Below are positions 15,381 to 23,633 of a DNA stretch of 64,000 nucleotides, in pieces (position 1 is the first letter of the stretch; each line of letters opens with the position of its first letter). The translations under genes and the position numbers were made by a program. The notes beneath the pieces are model-generated. The model was given only the letters and a program-made list of their open reading frames with translations, did not search any database and was not told the DNA's origin. The stretch comes from VRUE01 sp963714155 (GTDB lineage: Bacteria > Actinomycetota > Thermoleophilia > Solirubrobacterales > 70-9), in contig OY970236.1 in the NCBI GenBank assembly GCA_963714155.1, positions 1,364,001 to 1,428,000 of the forward strand. Direction: 5' to 3'.

Positions 15381-16808
15381 GTGCACCCCTCTGCTTTGAA
15401 GCGACGATTTACCTGTTGGGTCCCGGCTACTGCCGCGGCCCTCGTCACGCTTTTGCTTCCCCTCAGTGCCTTCGCTGCGCCGGCATCCAAGCAGCAGTCT
15501 GCGCAGGAGCTGCGGGGGACGCTCACGCAGCTCGCGGGCAAGGCTGGCTGCCTGGTGGACCGTTCTGCTCGAGGCAGTGGCTGCGAAGTCGTGCGCGCCC
15601 TTGCGGGTCCCGGGCCCTTCATGGGCTCACGCGCGATCGCGGTCAGCCCCGACGGCCGCAACGTCTACGTCGCAGCTTCGAAAAGCGATGCGATAGCCGT
15701 CTTCAGGCCTCGCAGCAGCGGTGGGCTGGCACAGCCGACAGGGGCGGGAGGATGCATCGCCGCCAAGGGTGCCTACGGGTGCGCGACCGCGATCGGCCTC
15801 GACGGGCCGAACTCGATCGCAGTCAGCCCCGACGGCCGCAACGTCTACGCGACTTCGCGGGCGAGCAACTCGATCAGCGTCTTCCAGCGCGACCAGAAGA
15901 CCGGCGCGCTGACCCAGCTGCCGGCGAGCGCCGGCTGCATCGCCGGGGTGCCGATCCCGGTCTGCGCCGTCGGCCGGGCGCTGGTTGGTCCCGACGTGGT
16001 CGTGATCAGCCCCAAGGGGGAGAACGTCTACGTCGGCTCGTTCTTCGGCAACGCGGTCGCGGTCTTCGACCGTGATCCGGTCAGCGGCGCCCTCACCCAG
16101 CCCGGCGACAGCAGCGGCTGCATCGCCGAAGCAATCAGTGGCTGTGCGCTCGGTATTGCACTGGGTGCGCCCGAGGGAATGGCAATCAGCGGCGACGGAG
16201 CCAGCCTCTACGTCGCCAGCGCTCTCTCCAATGCCGTCACCACCCTGGCCAGGGATCAGGCCACCGGCAACCTCACCCAGGCGAGCGACGGCAGCGGTTG
16301 CATCGCCAACAGTGCGCTCACCGACTGCACCACGGGCGTTCAACTGGAAGGCGCCAACGCGGTCGCATTCAACCCCGGTGGCGACGTCTACGTCACCTCG
16401 CTGGTCAGCAACAGCGTCACCGCCTTCACCCGCTCGCGAACGACGGGCGGCCTCGCCCAGAAGCAGGGCACGGCGGGCTGCCTCGTCTGGCTGCGTGCGG
16501 TTGGCTGCTCGTTTGGCCGCGCCCTGCGGGCGCCGGAGGGCCTCGCGATTTCGCCCGACGGCAAGAACGTCTACGTGGCTGCATTTGCGAACAGCGCGAT
16601 CGATGTCCTCGATCGCGGCAAGCGCTTCGGCAAGGTGACCCAGAAGGCGGGCCGACGCGGCTGCCTGGCGCCGCGCTCGGTCGCCGGCTGCACGCGCGCC
16701 CGAGCGCTGCGCGGCGTCAGCTCGATCGCGCTCAGTCCCGACGGCCGCTTTCTCTACTCGACCTCGTTCGGCAGCAACGCCGTCAACATCTTCCGGAGGA
16801 ACAAGTGA
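15381..16808 (+). CDS. Secreted seven-bladed beta-propeller with cysteine-paired repeats
   Basis: A 475-residue exported protein starting at GTG, with a signal peptide ending near residue 33 (LSAFAAPAS). It consists of about seven repeats of about 60 residues of the lactonase/YVTN type, each with SPDGRNVYV, SNSISVFQRD and a TG-LTQ turn. Nearly every repeat also carries a GCI-x(7-10)-C pair, for example GCIAAKGAYGC and GCIAEAISGC, so each blade may hold its own disulfide. Function is unknown: 6-phosphogluconolactonase residues are not evident. It overlaps the sulfatase start by 4 bases (GTGA), so the two are translationally coupled. Confidence 0.8.
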   Translation: MHPSALKRRFTCWVPATAAALVTLLLPLSAFAAPASKQQSAQELRGTLTQLAGKAGCLVDRSARGSGCEVVRALAGPGPFMGSRAIAVSPDGRNVYVAASKSDAIAVFRPRSSGGLAQPTGAGGCIAAKGAYGCATAIGLDGPNSIAVSPDGRNVYATSRASNSISVFQRDQKTGALTQLPASAGCIAGVPIPVCAVGRALVGPDVVVISPKGENVYVGSFFGNAVAVFDRDPVSGALTQPGDSSGCIAEAISGCALGIALGAPEGMAISGDGASLYVASALSNAVTTLARDQATGNLTQASDGSGCIANSALTDCTTGVQLEGANAVAFNPGGDVYVTSLVSNSVTAFTRSRTTGGLAQKQGTAGCLVWLRAVGCSFGRALRAPEGLAISPDGKNVYVAAFANSAIDVLDRGKRFGKVTQKAGRRGCLAPRSVAGCTRARALRGVSSIALSPDGRFLYSTSFGSNAVNIFRRNK

Positions 16809-18427
16809 GCGATAAGGACAAGCGCACTCCCGATCAGCAGGAGAGTGGGCTGACTCGCAAGGAACTGCTCGGGTCCGGCGCCAGTGTCGCGGCCGCTGCT
16901 CTCTTGGCCCAGGGCGCTGGTGTCGAGCAGGCGCTCGCTGCGGCGAAAAAGGGAAAGCGCAAGGACGTCGCCGGGATGAACATCATCCTCTTCCTGACTG
17001 ACCAGGAGCGGGCAATCCAGCACTTCCCACAGAACTGGTTGCGCCAGAACCTGCCGGGGATGCGGCGGCTGCGCCAGCACGGCCTCAGCTTCGAACGCGC
17101 CTTCACCAACGCCTGCATGTGCTCGCCGGCGCGTTCGACCCTGATGAGCGGTTACTTCCCTGCCCAGCACGGGGTCAAGTACACGCTCGAGGAAGACATG
17201 GAACCGCCGAAGAACCCGCAGGTGAGCTTGCCGACGGACCTGAAGAACCTGGCGACGGTGATGAAGGCGGCGGGCTACAACGTCGTCTACAAGGGCAAGT
17301 GGCACTGTTCGAAACCGGCCGAAAAGGAAAACGCCCAGCCGTCTGATCTCGAAAAGTACGGTTTCCTGCGCTGGGATCCGCCCGACGCCGGCGCCAACCA
17401 GAGCGTTCCCGAGGCCGGCGGGGGCAACATCGACAATGACGGCCGCTTCATCAATCAGGTCGGCAACGTCGCCGACGGCACCGAGGGCGCGCTGCAGTAC
17501 CTCGGCTCGACCGCGGCTCAACAGCAACCCTTCTTCATGGTGATCTCAGTCGTCAACCCCCACGACGTCCTCTTCTACCCGAGCAAATCGTTCGGCGAAG
17601 CCGGCTATGACGGGACCTGGCTGGAGGGGAACATCCACGCTCCCGCGACGGCCGAAGAAGACCTCTCGACCAAGCCCACCGTCCAGGAACAGTTCCGCAA
17701 CATCTTCAACCTGACCGGGAAGCCGAAAAACAAAGAACAGATGCGCAACTACCTCAACTTCTACGGCAACCTGATGCGCTCTTCCGACAGCTACCTGGTC
17801 AACGTGCTCGACAAGCTCGAAGAGACCGGCCTCTTCGAGGACACGCTGATCGTGCGCACGGCCGATCACGGTGAGATGGGCCTCGCCCACGGCGGCATGC
17901 GGCAGAAGAACTTCAACTTCTACGAGGAGGCGACGCGGGTGCCGCTCGTCTACTCGAACCCGAAGCTCTTTCCCAAGCCCGCGCAGACCGAAGCGCTGGT
18001 CTCCCACGTCGACTTCCTGCCGACGCTGGCCAGCCTGGCGGCGGCGCCGAAGAGCGCCCGCGCCAACTGGCAGGGGGTCGACTACTCGAAGCTGGTCCTG
18101 CACCCCTCGACCAAGAACTCGGTGCAGGACTACGTCGTCTTCACCTACGACGACTACCAGTCGGGCCAGAAAAACCGCCCCTATCCGAAACCGCCCAACC
18201 ACATCGTCAGCATCCGCGAAGGTCGCTGGAAGCTCGCCCGCTACTACGACGTCAAGGGCCGGGCGCCGACCCAGTGGGAGATGTACGACCTCAAGACCGA
18301 TCCCCAGGAGCGAAAGAACCTCGCCTACAGCGGCTACAAACGCAGCAAAGAGGAGGAGCGGGAATTCCTCCGCCTCAAGCGCAAGCTGGCCCAGGTCGAA
18401 AAGACCCGGCTGAAGCCACCCGCGTAG
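16805..18427 (+). CDS. Cys-type sulfatase, probably exported
   Basis: A 540-residue sulfatase. The formylglycine motif is C106-S-P-A-R110 (CMCSPARST), metal ligands include LTDQ (Asp66) and TADHGEMG near residue 355, and GYFPAQHG and YKGKWHC fit the alkaline-phosphatase-like fold. It hydrolyses sulfate (or possibly phosphonate) esters once the Cys is oxidised to formylglycine. The N-terminus LTRKELLGSGASVAAAALLA resembles a Tat signal with Arg-Lys in place of the twin Arg. The start is GTG 16805, with GGAGGA five bases before. No catalytically complete FGE is visible in the window, so activation must come from elsewhere. Confidence 0.9.
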   Translation: MSDKDKRTPDQQESGLTRKELLGSGASVAAAALLAQGAGVEQALAAAKKGKRKDVAGMNIILFLTDQERAIQHFPQNWLRQNLPGMRRLRQHGLSFERAFTNACMCSPARSTLMSGYFPAQHGVKYTLEEDMEPPKNPQVSLPTDLKNLATVMKAAGYNVVYKGKWHCSKPAEKENAQPSDLEKYGFLRWDPPDAGANQSVPEAGGGNIDNDGRFINQVGNVADGTEGALQYLGSTAAQQQPFFMVISVVNPHDVLFYPSKSFGEAGYDGTWLEGNIHAPATAEEDLSTKPTVQEQFRNIFNLTGKPKNKEQMRNYLNFYGNLMRSSDSYLVNVLDKLEETGLFEDTLIVRTADHGEMGLAHGGMRQKNFNFYEEATRVPLVYSNPKLFPKPAQTEALVSHVDFLPTLASLAAAPKSARANWQGVDYSKLVLHPSTKNSVQDYVVFTYDDYQSGQKNRPYPKPPNHIVSIREGRWKLARYYDVKGRAPTQWEMYDLKTDPQERKNLAYSGYKRSKEEEREFLRLKRKLAQVEKTRLKPPA

Positions 18428-18437
18428 CGCCACGAAG

Positions 18438-19343
18438 ATGGCACTGGGCGAGCGCAGTCGAAATCCACTGGCTCCCCGCAGTACCGCCGAGGCCGTCTGC
18501 GCGCTGAGGGCGATGGGTGCGCTCGAGAAGGACCCTGCGGTCCGCTGCCCGGATCAGATGGCGGCCGGCTTCCTCGGCGGCTTCAACGTCACGACGCTGG
18601 CCAAGTACCGAGCCACCCGGCCGCTGATGCTGTGGATGGCGAAGCGGAGGATCCCCGGCGCCTACACCTACGAGATCGGGCGCACCAAGTTCATCGACGA
18701 GGTCGTGCTCGATGCGGTCGCTGCCGGCCTGGACGAGCTGATCCTGCTCGGCGCCGGGCTCGACTCCCGTCCCTACCGCCTCGCCGAGCAGCTGAAAGGC
18801 GTGCGGGTGATGGAGGTCGATCATCCCGCCAGCCAGGCATCGAAGCGCGAGCGCATCCGCCGCATACTGGGAGACGAGCCCGCCGGTGTCACCTACGTGC
18901 CGATCGATTTCAACCGCGACGACCTCGACGCGACCCTGGCCGCGGCCGGGCACGATCGCTCCGGCCGCACCCTGTTCGTCTGGTCGGGCGTCAGCCTCTA
19001 CCTTCCGGAAGAGGCCGTGGCCGAGGTGCTCTCATGGGTCGGCGAGCACCGCGACCCGCCGGCCTCGATCGTCTTCGACGCGATCTGGGCCGAGGTGGTC
19101 GACGGCTCGCGCGACTATCCCTACGCGGCCGCAGCGCGCAAGGGCGCCGCGGACGCGGGTGAGCCGTTTCGCTGGGGAATCCCCGAGGGCCAGGCAGATG
19201 AGACGCTCGCGCGCTTCGGCCTCCGCGCCGAGCGAGCCCTCGATCAAGAGGAAGCACACAACGCCTACCTCAGACGCTCCGAGGGCACCCTCCACGACCC
19301 ACCCTTCGGCTTCGGCGTGCTCGTCCTAGCCCGAGCCTCCTAA
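18438..19343 (+). CDS. LCM-type SAM-dependent methyltransferase
   Basis: A 301-residue methyltransferase of the leucine-carboxyl-methyltransferase-like family (the TIGR00027 group, common in mycobacteria and relatives). Hallmarks are STAEAVCALRA at the N-terminus, LGAGLDSRPYRL (SAM motif I, residues about 105-116), VMEVDHPASQASK, and FVWSGVSLYLPEEAV. Substrates of this group are often polyketides, glycolipids or small acids. It sits 10 bases after the sulfatase stop on the same strand and may be transcribed with it. Confidence 0.9.
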   Translation: MALGERSRNPLAPRSTAEAVCALRAMGALEKDPAVRCPDQMAAGFLGGFNVTTLAKYRATRPLMLWMAKRRIPGAYTYEIGRTKFIDEVVLDAVAAGLDELILLGAGLDSRPYRLAEQLKGVRVMEVDHPASQASKRERIRRILGDEPAGVTYVPIDFNRDDLDATLAAAGHDRSGRTLFVWSGVSLYLPEEAVAEVLSWVGEHRDPPASIVFDAIWAEVVDGSRDYPYAAAARKGAADAGEPFRWGIPEGQADETLARFGLRAERALDQEEAHNAYLRRSEGTLHDPPFGFGVLVLARAS

Positions 19344-19382
19344 CCAAGCGCGGGTCCGGAGCCTCGGGGGGCGAACTCAGGC

Positions 19383-19427
19383 TCCGGTGCGCTTTATGTG
19401 GCCGTGGACCACATAAAGCGCACCGGA
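19383..19427. repeat. Perfect 19-bp palindrome, copy 1
   Basis: Arms TCCGGTGCGCTTTATGTGG (19383-19401) and its exact reverse complement (19409-19427), separated by a 7-base loop CCGTGGA. The same arms occur at 20342-20386 on the other side of the AbiEi/DUF559 gene. The GTG start codon of that gene lies inside the left arm. A CAGGC immediately outside this copy is matched by CAGGC one base beyond the outer edge of the other copy. Confidence 0.95.
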
Positions 19428-20336
19428 AGCTTCGACCACAGGATTGCGGCGGTGGCTACGCGGCAGCACGGGGTTGTTTCGCGCAGTCAGTTGCGCGCGC
19501 TCGGGCTCAGCGACGCCGAAATAACCGACCGGACGTCGTTCGGCTCCTTGCAGCCGCTCTTCCGAGGGACGTTCGCGGTCGGTCATAGGGCGATCACCAG
19601 GCAGGGTCGCCTACTTGCTGCGGTGCTCGCTTGTGGTGAGGGCACGGTTCTATCCCATGCAAGCGCTGCCGAGTTGCTTGGCCTATGGGACAAGCAATTG
19701 CCCATTATCGATGTCATCCCCCCGTCCTGGTCCGGCCGCAAGATTGAACACATTCGTTGGCACCGTGTGCGCTTGCCTCAGACGGATGAGGTCGAGATCC
19801 GGGGCGGGATTCCATGCACGACCGCTTCCCGAACCCTGGTGGACATGGCTGCAAGGACGGGTTGGAGCTCGATGCGAAACCTCGTCGAGCAAGCGGCAAT
19901 CCTGCGAGTGCTCGATGTCGAAGAGATCGACCGCATTCTCGCGCGCGGGCGCAGGCGGGGAGCCCCCCGCCTGCGCACGATCCTTGCTCCCTGGCGCAAC
20001 ACGGGAGAGCGACGTCCGGTGCTGAGAAGTCGCCTCGAGGCACGACTACTACCTCGACTGATCGAAGAGGGTCTTCCGGCTCCGCGATGCAACGTAAGGA
20101 TGCGCATCGATGGGCACCGCCTCGAAGTGGATCTGCTTTGGGAGGAGCAGCGCCTGGCAATCGAGACCGACGGCGAACAGACGCATGGAACGCCGGTGGC
20201 TTTCGAGCGCGATCGCCTGCGTGACCAAGTCCTCGTCTCCGCCGGCTACCGCACTGCGCGGGTCACATGGAGCCAGGTCAGGGACGAACCAGCCGCAGTG
20301 ATCAACCGCATCGCTCGCATGCTCAAAGTCACATGA
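19398..20336 (+). CDS. AbiEi-type N-terminal / DUF559-type nuclease-like protein
   Basis: About 312 residues. The N-terminal 60 residues form an AbiEi-like winged helix (IAAVATRQHGVVSRSQLRALGLSD, then LFRGTFAVGH). The middle resembles AbiEi domain (VLSHASAAELLGLW, GIPCTTASRTLVDMA). The C-terminal 90 residues look like a DUF559/Vsr-type endonuclease fold (RLEVDLLWEEQRLAIETDGEQTHG, then FERDRLRDQVLVSAGYRTARVTW) with acidic Glu/Asp and a Gln as possible catalytic residues. No AbiEii toxin gene accompanies it. The start is GTG 19398 or 19404, within a palindrome. The gene fills almost the entire space between two identical palindromes and has lower GC and a less biased codon use than neighbours, suggesting transfer. 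Confidence 0.75.
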   Translation: MAVDHIKRTGSFDHRIAAVATRQHGVVSRSQLRALGLSDAEITDRTSFGSLQPLFRGTFAVGHRAITRQGRLLAAVLACGEGTVLSHASAAELLGLWDKQLPIIDVIPPSWSGRKIEHIRWHRVRLPQTDEVEIRGGIPCTTASRTLVDMAARTGWSSMRNLVEQAAILRVLDVEEIDRILARGRRRGAPRLRTILAPWRNTGERRPVLRSRLEARLLPRLIEEGLPAPRCNVRMRIDGHRLEVDLLWEEQRLAIETDGEQTHGTPVAFERDRLRDQVLVSAGYRTARVTWSQVRDEPAAVINRIARMLKVT

Positions 20337-20341
20337 CCCCT

Positions 20342-20386
20342 TCCGGTGCGCTTTATGTGGCCCAGAGCCACATAAAGCGCACCGGA
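20342..20386. repeat. Perfect 19-bp palindrome, copy 2
   Basis: Same arms as the palindrome at 19383 (20342-20360 and 20368-20386) with a 7-base loop of different sequence, CCCAGAG. It starts 5 bases after the stop codon of the AbiEi/DUF559 gene and 16 bases beyond the stop of the convergent DUF2855 gene. It could terminate either transcript, but no T-run follows on either strand. Confidence 0.95.
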
Positions 20387-20401
20387 GCAGGCACGGTTGG
20401 G

Positions 20402-21481
20402 TTAGGTGGGACTGTTGAGGTTGACTATGTGGGCGCTCTGGGGGGCTACGCGGCCCTCGAGCACGTCGAGGTAGGCGCTCTGCAGGCCGTCGAAGCCTTG
20501 GCCGGGGATCGTCTCCAGCCAGCTGGCGGTCCACTCGCAGAAGGGGTGCCAGGCCTCGGCGACGCGGCGATCGAGCTCGGCTGGGGCCCAATCGGCTGAG
20601 CGCTTCTCGACCCGGGCTGGGGCGAAGAAGAAGGCCGGGGCCGGGCCGGGAAGGTCGCCCTCTCCCGAGTCGAGGTCCTCCCAGTGGGTGACGCCCACGG
20701 TCATGCTGTAGGCGAGCTGGTCGCCGAAGTGCGTGTGGACCGCCTGGCGCACCGCGCCGTCGCCGGCGATGTCGACGTAGGTGGCGGGGCCGTCGCCGAG
20801 TGAGCCGATCTCTTCGTATGTGACCGTACGTCCGTAGATGCCGAGGCCCTCGACGAAGTCCCTGTTCCGCGCCGAGGTCAGGCCAACCAGATCGACCCCC
20901 TCGCGGCGTGCCAACAGGAAGGCGGCGGCGAGCGCGGTCTTGCTCGAGGCGCTGGAGATCACGATCGGCCCGCGCGCGGTCAGGCCCTCGTCGTCGAGCT
21001 GGTCGTCGATCAGGAAGGAGGTGTAGAAGAGCGGCCGCAGCAGCATCTGGACGTCCTCGGTGTCCGCTTTGTAGAACGAGTCCTCGCTCGTCACCAGAAG
21101 GCGGTGGTACGCGGATGGAAGCACCGCACGGTGTGGCGACCCGTCGGTGAAGCCCTTCTCGTTGACGCTGGTGGGGGTGATCAGCAGGTGAGAGGAGGGA
21201 GGCAGGTAGCCGTAGACGCGCGCGCCCACCTCGACGCCATCGGCCTCGCTTTGCGCGACCTCGGCGAACCCCCACATCGGCACCCGTCCCCAGCCGTCCA
21301 CGGCCGGAAAGAAGTCCCAGTAGGACATCGCCTCGCCCATCACCGCGTAGGTCACGTTGTTCGCGGTCAGCCCAAAGCGGTCGACTCGCAGCAGCGCCTC
21401 ACCCGGTCCGACCGCGGGTGGCTCGGACTCGGCGACACGGCACTCGCGCAGATCGTCACGCTTGACCAGGAAGTCGCTCAT
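20402..21481 (-). CDS. DUF2855 family protein
   Basis: About 359 residues of the DUF2855 family, a quinone-oxidoreductase-like (MDR) relative of unknown activity. Visible are GEALLRVDRFGLTANNVTYAVMGEAMSYWDFFPA at the N-terminus, VPMWGFAEVAQS, a Rossmann-like VISSASSKTALAAAFLL near 190, and a C-terminal HPFCEWTASWLETI. I start at ATG 21481, nine bases after GAGAG; ATGs at 21490 and 21517 are alternatives. The upstream neighbour on the same strand is a nitronate-monooxygenase-like gene, but the orientation leaves DUF2855 downstream of it by 56 bases. Confidence 0.82.
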   Translation of the reverse strand: MSDFLVKRDDLRECRVAESEPPAVGPGEALLRVDRFGLTANNVTYAVMGEAMSYWDFFPAVDGWGRVPMWGFAEVAQSEADGVEVGARVYGYLPPSSHLLITPTSVNEKGFTDGSPHRAVLPSAYHRLLVTSEDSFYKADTEDVQMLLRPLFYTSFLIDDQLDDEGLTARGPIVISSASSKTALAAAFLLARREGVDLVGLTSARNRDFVEGLGIYGRTVTYEEIGSLGDGPATYVDIAGDGAVRQAVHTHFGDQLAYSMTVGVTHWEDLDSGEGDLPGPAPAFFFAPARVEKRSADWAPAELDRRVAEAWHPFCEWTASWLETIPGQGFDGLQSAYLDVLEGRVAPQSAHIVNLNSPT

Positions 21482-21536
21482 TGCGTTCATGCTCTCAGCT
21501 GAAGGGAGACTGAGCAAAGTGACTGGTTCTGTCTAG

Positions 21537-22490
21537 CTACGGGGTGAGCGCTCGCACCAGCTCGGCCGCCGGCCTCACCGCGTCGATTCGGGCGACGGTC
21601 TCGCCGGCGTAGAGGGCGCCGGCGTCGAGCAGGTTGGCCGGGCCGTCGTCGGTTGGGCCGAGCGGTGTCAGCAGGCGGCTGTCGGGAGTCTGGGCGCGGG
21701 CCATGCGGCCCTGCAGGCTCGCCGGGACGTAGCGGGCGCCCGGCGCCAGCAGCCGGTTCAGCACGCGGTTCAAGCGCGGACCGCGCGGGTCGTCGCCGAG
21801 CCAGCGTTCGGTGGCGGCGTTGGCGAGAACGCGATGGCGGGCCGGCCAGCTGGCGCCGAAAAGCTCGGTCAGGAGTGTGCGCTCGGCGGCGAGCAGGCGC
21901 TTGAGGTACTCAGGATGGGCGCGGCTCTCCTCCGAGAGCAGGAACCGCGTGCCGGCCACCGCGGCGACGGCGCCGGCATCAAGCGCGCGGGCAACGTCCT
22001 CACGCGCCGCGATCCCGCCCGCGAGCAAGAGTGGATAACCGTTGGGGAGGGTGCTGGCTACCCGCTCGAACAGCTCCAGCGCCGGGGTCGTGCCGCGCAC
22101 GTGGCCGCCGGCCTCGACCCCCTGGACGATGAGCGCGTCGGCGCCGGCGGCGTGCGCCGCTTGCGCCTCGGCGAGCGAGCCGCACTGGTGCAGCCAGACA
22201 CCCGGGGTGCGGCGACGCGGCTTGCCCCAGAAGGTGACCACCGCATCCGCCTCCGCCGCCGCCTCGAACCAGTCGCGACGGGCGAACGGCAACAGGATGT
22301 TGACCGCCAGCGGCCGCGCGGTCAGCTGCCGGGCCGCGGCCAGCTCATGGCGGATCGCCGCGGCGCCGCCGACGGCGATCGTCCCCAGCCCGCCGGCCTC
22401 CGAGACGGCGGCGGCGAGCTCGTGCCGGCTCAGCCCGCCGCCCATTCCCGCCTGCACGACGGGAACGTCGAAGTTGAGCCGTCCGAACAC
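21537..22490 (-). CDS. Nitronate monooxygenase (2-nitropropane dioxygenase-like)
   Basis: A 317-residue FMN-dependent TIM-barrel enzyme. Motifs are VVQAGMGGGLS (N-terminal flavin contact), VQGVEAGGHVRG near 140, PLLLAGGIAAREDVARAL near 175 and AVAGTRFLLSEES near 195, all typical of the NMO class. It oxidises alkyl nitronates such as propionate 3-nitronate, or acts as an enoyl reductase-like flavoprotein; the exact substrate is unsure. It is probably the first gene of a two-gene unit with DUF2855. Confidence 0.88.
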   Translation of the reverse strand: MFGRLNFDVPVVQAGMGGGLSRHELAAAVSEAGGLGTIAVGGAAAIRHELAAARQLTARPLAVNILLPFARRDWFEAAAEADAVVTFWGKPRRRTPGVWLHQCGSLAEAQAAHAAGADALIVQGVEAGGHVRGTTPALELFERVASTLPNGYPLLLAGGIAAREDVARALDAGAVAAVAGTRFLLSEESRAHPEYLKRLLAAERTLLTELFGASWPARHRVLANAATERWLGDDPRGPRLNRVLNRLLAPGARYVPASLQGRMARAQTPDSRLLTPLGPTDDGPANLLDAGALYAGETVARIDAVRPAAELVRALTP

Positions 22491-22650
22491 TGCTTAGCCG
22501 GCTTGGTGGTAGCTGAAGGTTCCCTCGCCGCTGGACACCGACAGGTCCATGGAGGCAGCTTTACACAGCCCGAAGTCTCACCGCGGCGGCTGCTGTGGAT
22601 GGAAGAATCGCCAGCGTGCTCGCCCCCGTCACACCCGAGGTCAGGTAAGC

Positions 22651-23379
22651 GTGGCCGCCGCGTCGGGTTGGGGAGCGCTGGCAGCCTCGTCCCTGGTCAT
22701 CGGCGCCCTGCTGGCGCTCTACCGGCGCTGGCCGGCGCGGCAGGTCGGCTTGGTTCTCGCCTTTGGCGCCGGCGCCCTGATCAGCGCGGTCAGCTTCGAG
22801 CTGGCGGCGGAGGGATTGCGGGTCGGCAGTCTCGGCGCCACCGCGCTCGGCCTCGGCGCCGGCGCGCTCACCTACTTCAGCCTCGACGGGCTGATTGCCG
22901 CCCGCTCGTCCTCCGGCCGCGGCCGGGCGGGGCGCAAGAGCGGCTCCGACCCGGGAACGGCGCTGGCGCTCGGCGCCTTCCTCGACGGGATCCCCGAGCA
23001 GCTCGTGCTCGGGATCGGCCTGGCCGCGGGCGAGGGGGTCGGGATCGGGCTGTTGGTTGCGATCTTCGTCTCCAACCTGCCGGAGGCGATCGGCTCGGCC
23101 AGCGAGATGCGCGAGGCCGGCACTGATCGCGCCAAGATCCTCCGCCTCTGGTGCGGGGTGGCGGCGATCTGCACCCTCGCCAGCGTCGCCGGCTACGCGA
23201 TCGCCGATGCCGCTTCGGGCGAGCTGCGCGCCGGCATCGACGGCTTCGCCGCCGGGGCACTGCTGGTGATGCTGATCGACTCGATGATCCCGGAGGCGAG
23301 CAAGGAGTCCGGCCGCGTCGCCGGCCTCGTCACTACGCTCGGCTTCGCCGTCGCTACGGCGCTGTCGAGCCTCTCCTAG
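22651..23379 (+). CDS. ZIP-family metal transporter
   Basis: A 242-residue membrane protein with about eight hydrophobic segments. Helix IV-like DGIPEQLVLGIGLAAGEG and helix V-like FVSNLPEAIGSASEM carry the paired polar/acidic metal-path residues of the ZIP (ZupT-like) family, although the usual His of H-N-x-P-E-G is replaced. A hydrophilic stretch at about 85-105 is Arg/Ser/Gly-rich. I chose GTG 22651, preceded by AGGTAAG, because upstream residues in the frame are not membrane-like. The transported ion (Zn, Mn or Fe) is not predictable. Confidence 0.8.
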   Translation: MAAASGWGALAASSLVIGALLALYRRWPARQVGLVLAFGAGALISAVSFELAAEGLRVGSLGATALGLGAGALTYFSLDGLIAARSSSGRGRAGRKSGSDPGTALALGAFLDGIPEQLVLGIGLAAGEGVGIGLLVAIFVSNLPEAIGSASEMREAGTDRAKILRLWCGVAAICTLASVAGYAIADAASGELRAGIDGFAAGALLVMLIDSMIPEASKESGRVAGLVTTLGFAVATALSSLS

Positions 23380-23599
23380 CCAGGGCGATCAACCCCCAGG
23401 CCGAGACGACCGCCCAAGCGAACTCGAGCATCAGGAACCCCCACTGCGAGCCGCTTGCCGCGAGCACGGCGAGGATGACGGAGCCGACCAGGTTGAGCAC
23501 GAGGTAGAGGCGGGACTGGGGATCGAGTCGCTCCATCTGGGCGGCGACGTAGGCGACGAGAATTAGCGCCGCGCCGACGATCTGGATGACCTGATCCAC
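23354..23599 (-). CDS. CBU_0592-type small membrane protein
   Basis: An 81-residue protein with three hydrophobic segments (IVGAALILVAYVAA, LYLVLNLVGSVILAVLA, FLMLEFAWAVVSAWGLIAL). It matches the CBU_0592-like family of small integral membrane proteins, function unknown. Its 3' end overlaps the convergent ZIP gene by 26 bases. Confidence 0.7.
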   Translation of the reverse strand: MDQVIQIVGAALILVAYVAAQMERLDPQSRLYLVLNLVGSVILAVLAASGSQWGFLMLEFAWAVVSAWGLIALARRGSTAP

Positions 23600-23633
23600 G
23601 CCCCAAGGCTAGTGCGGGTGGCACCGCTTCCGG

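Noticed and set aside
19398..20336. Complete AbiE toxin-antitoxin system
   Set aside because: No AbiEii nucleotidyltransferase gene is present on either side.
20342..20386. Rho-independent terminator
   Set aside because: Long GC stem but no T-run on either strand, and the same stem occurs at the start of the gene.
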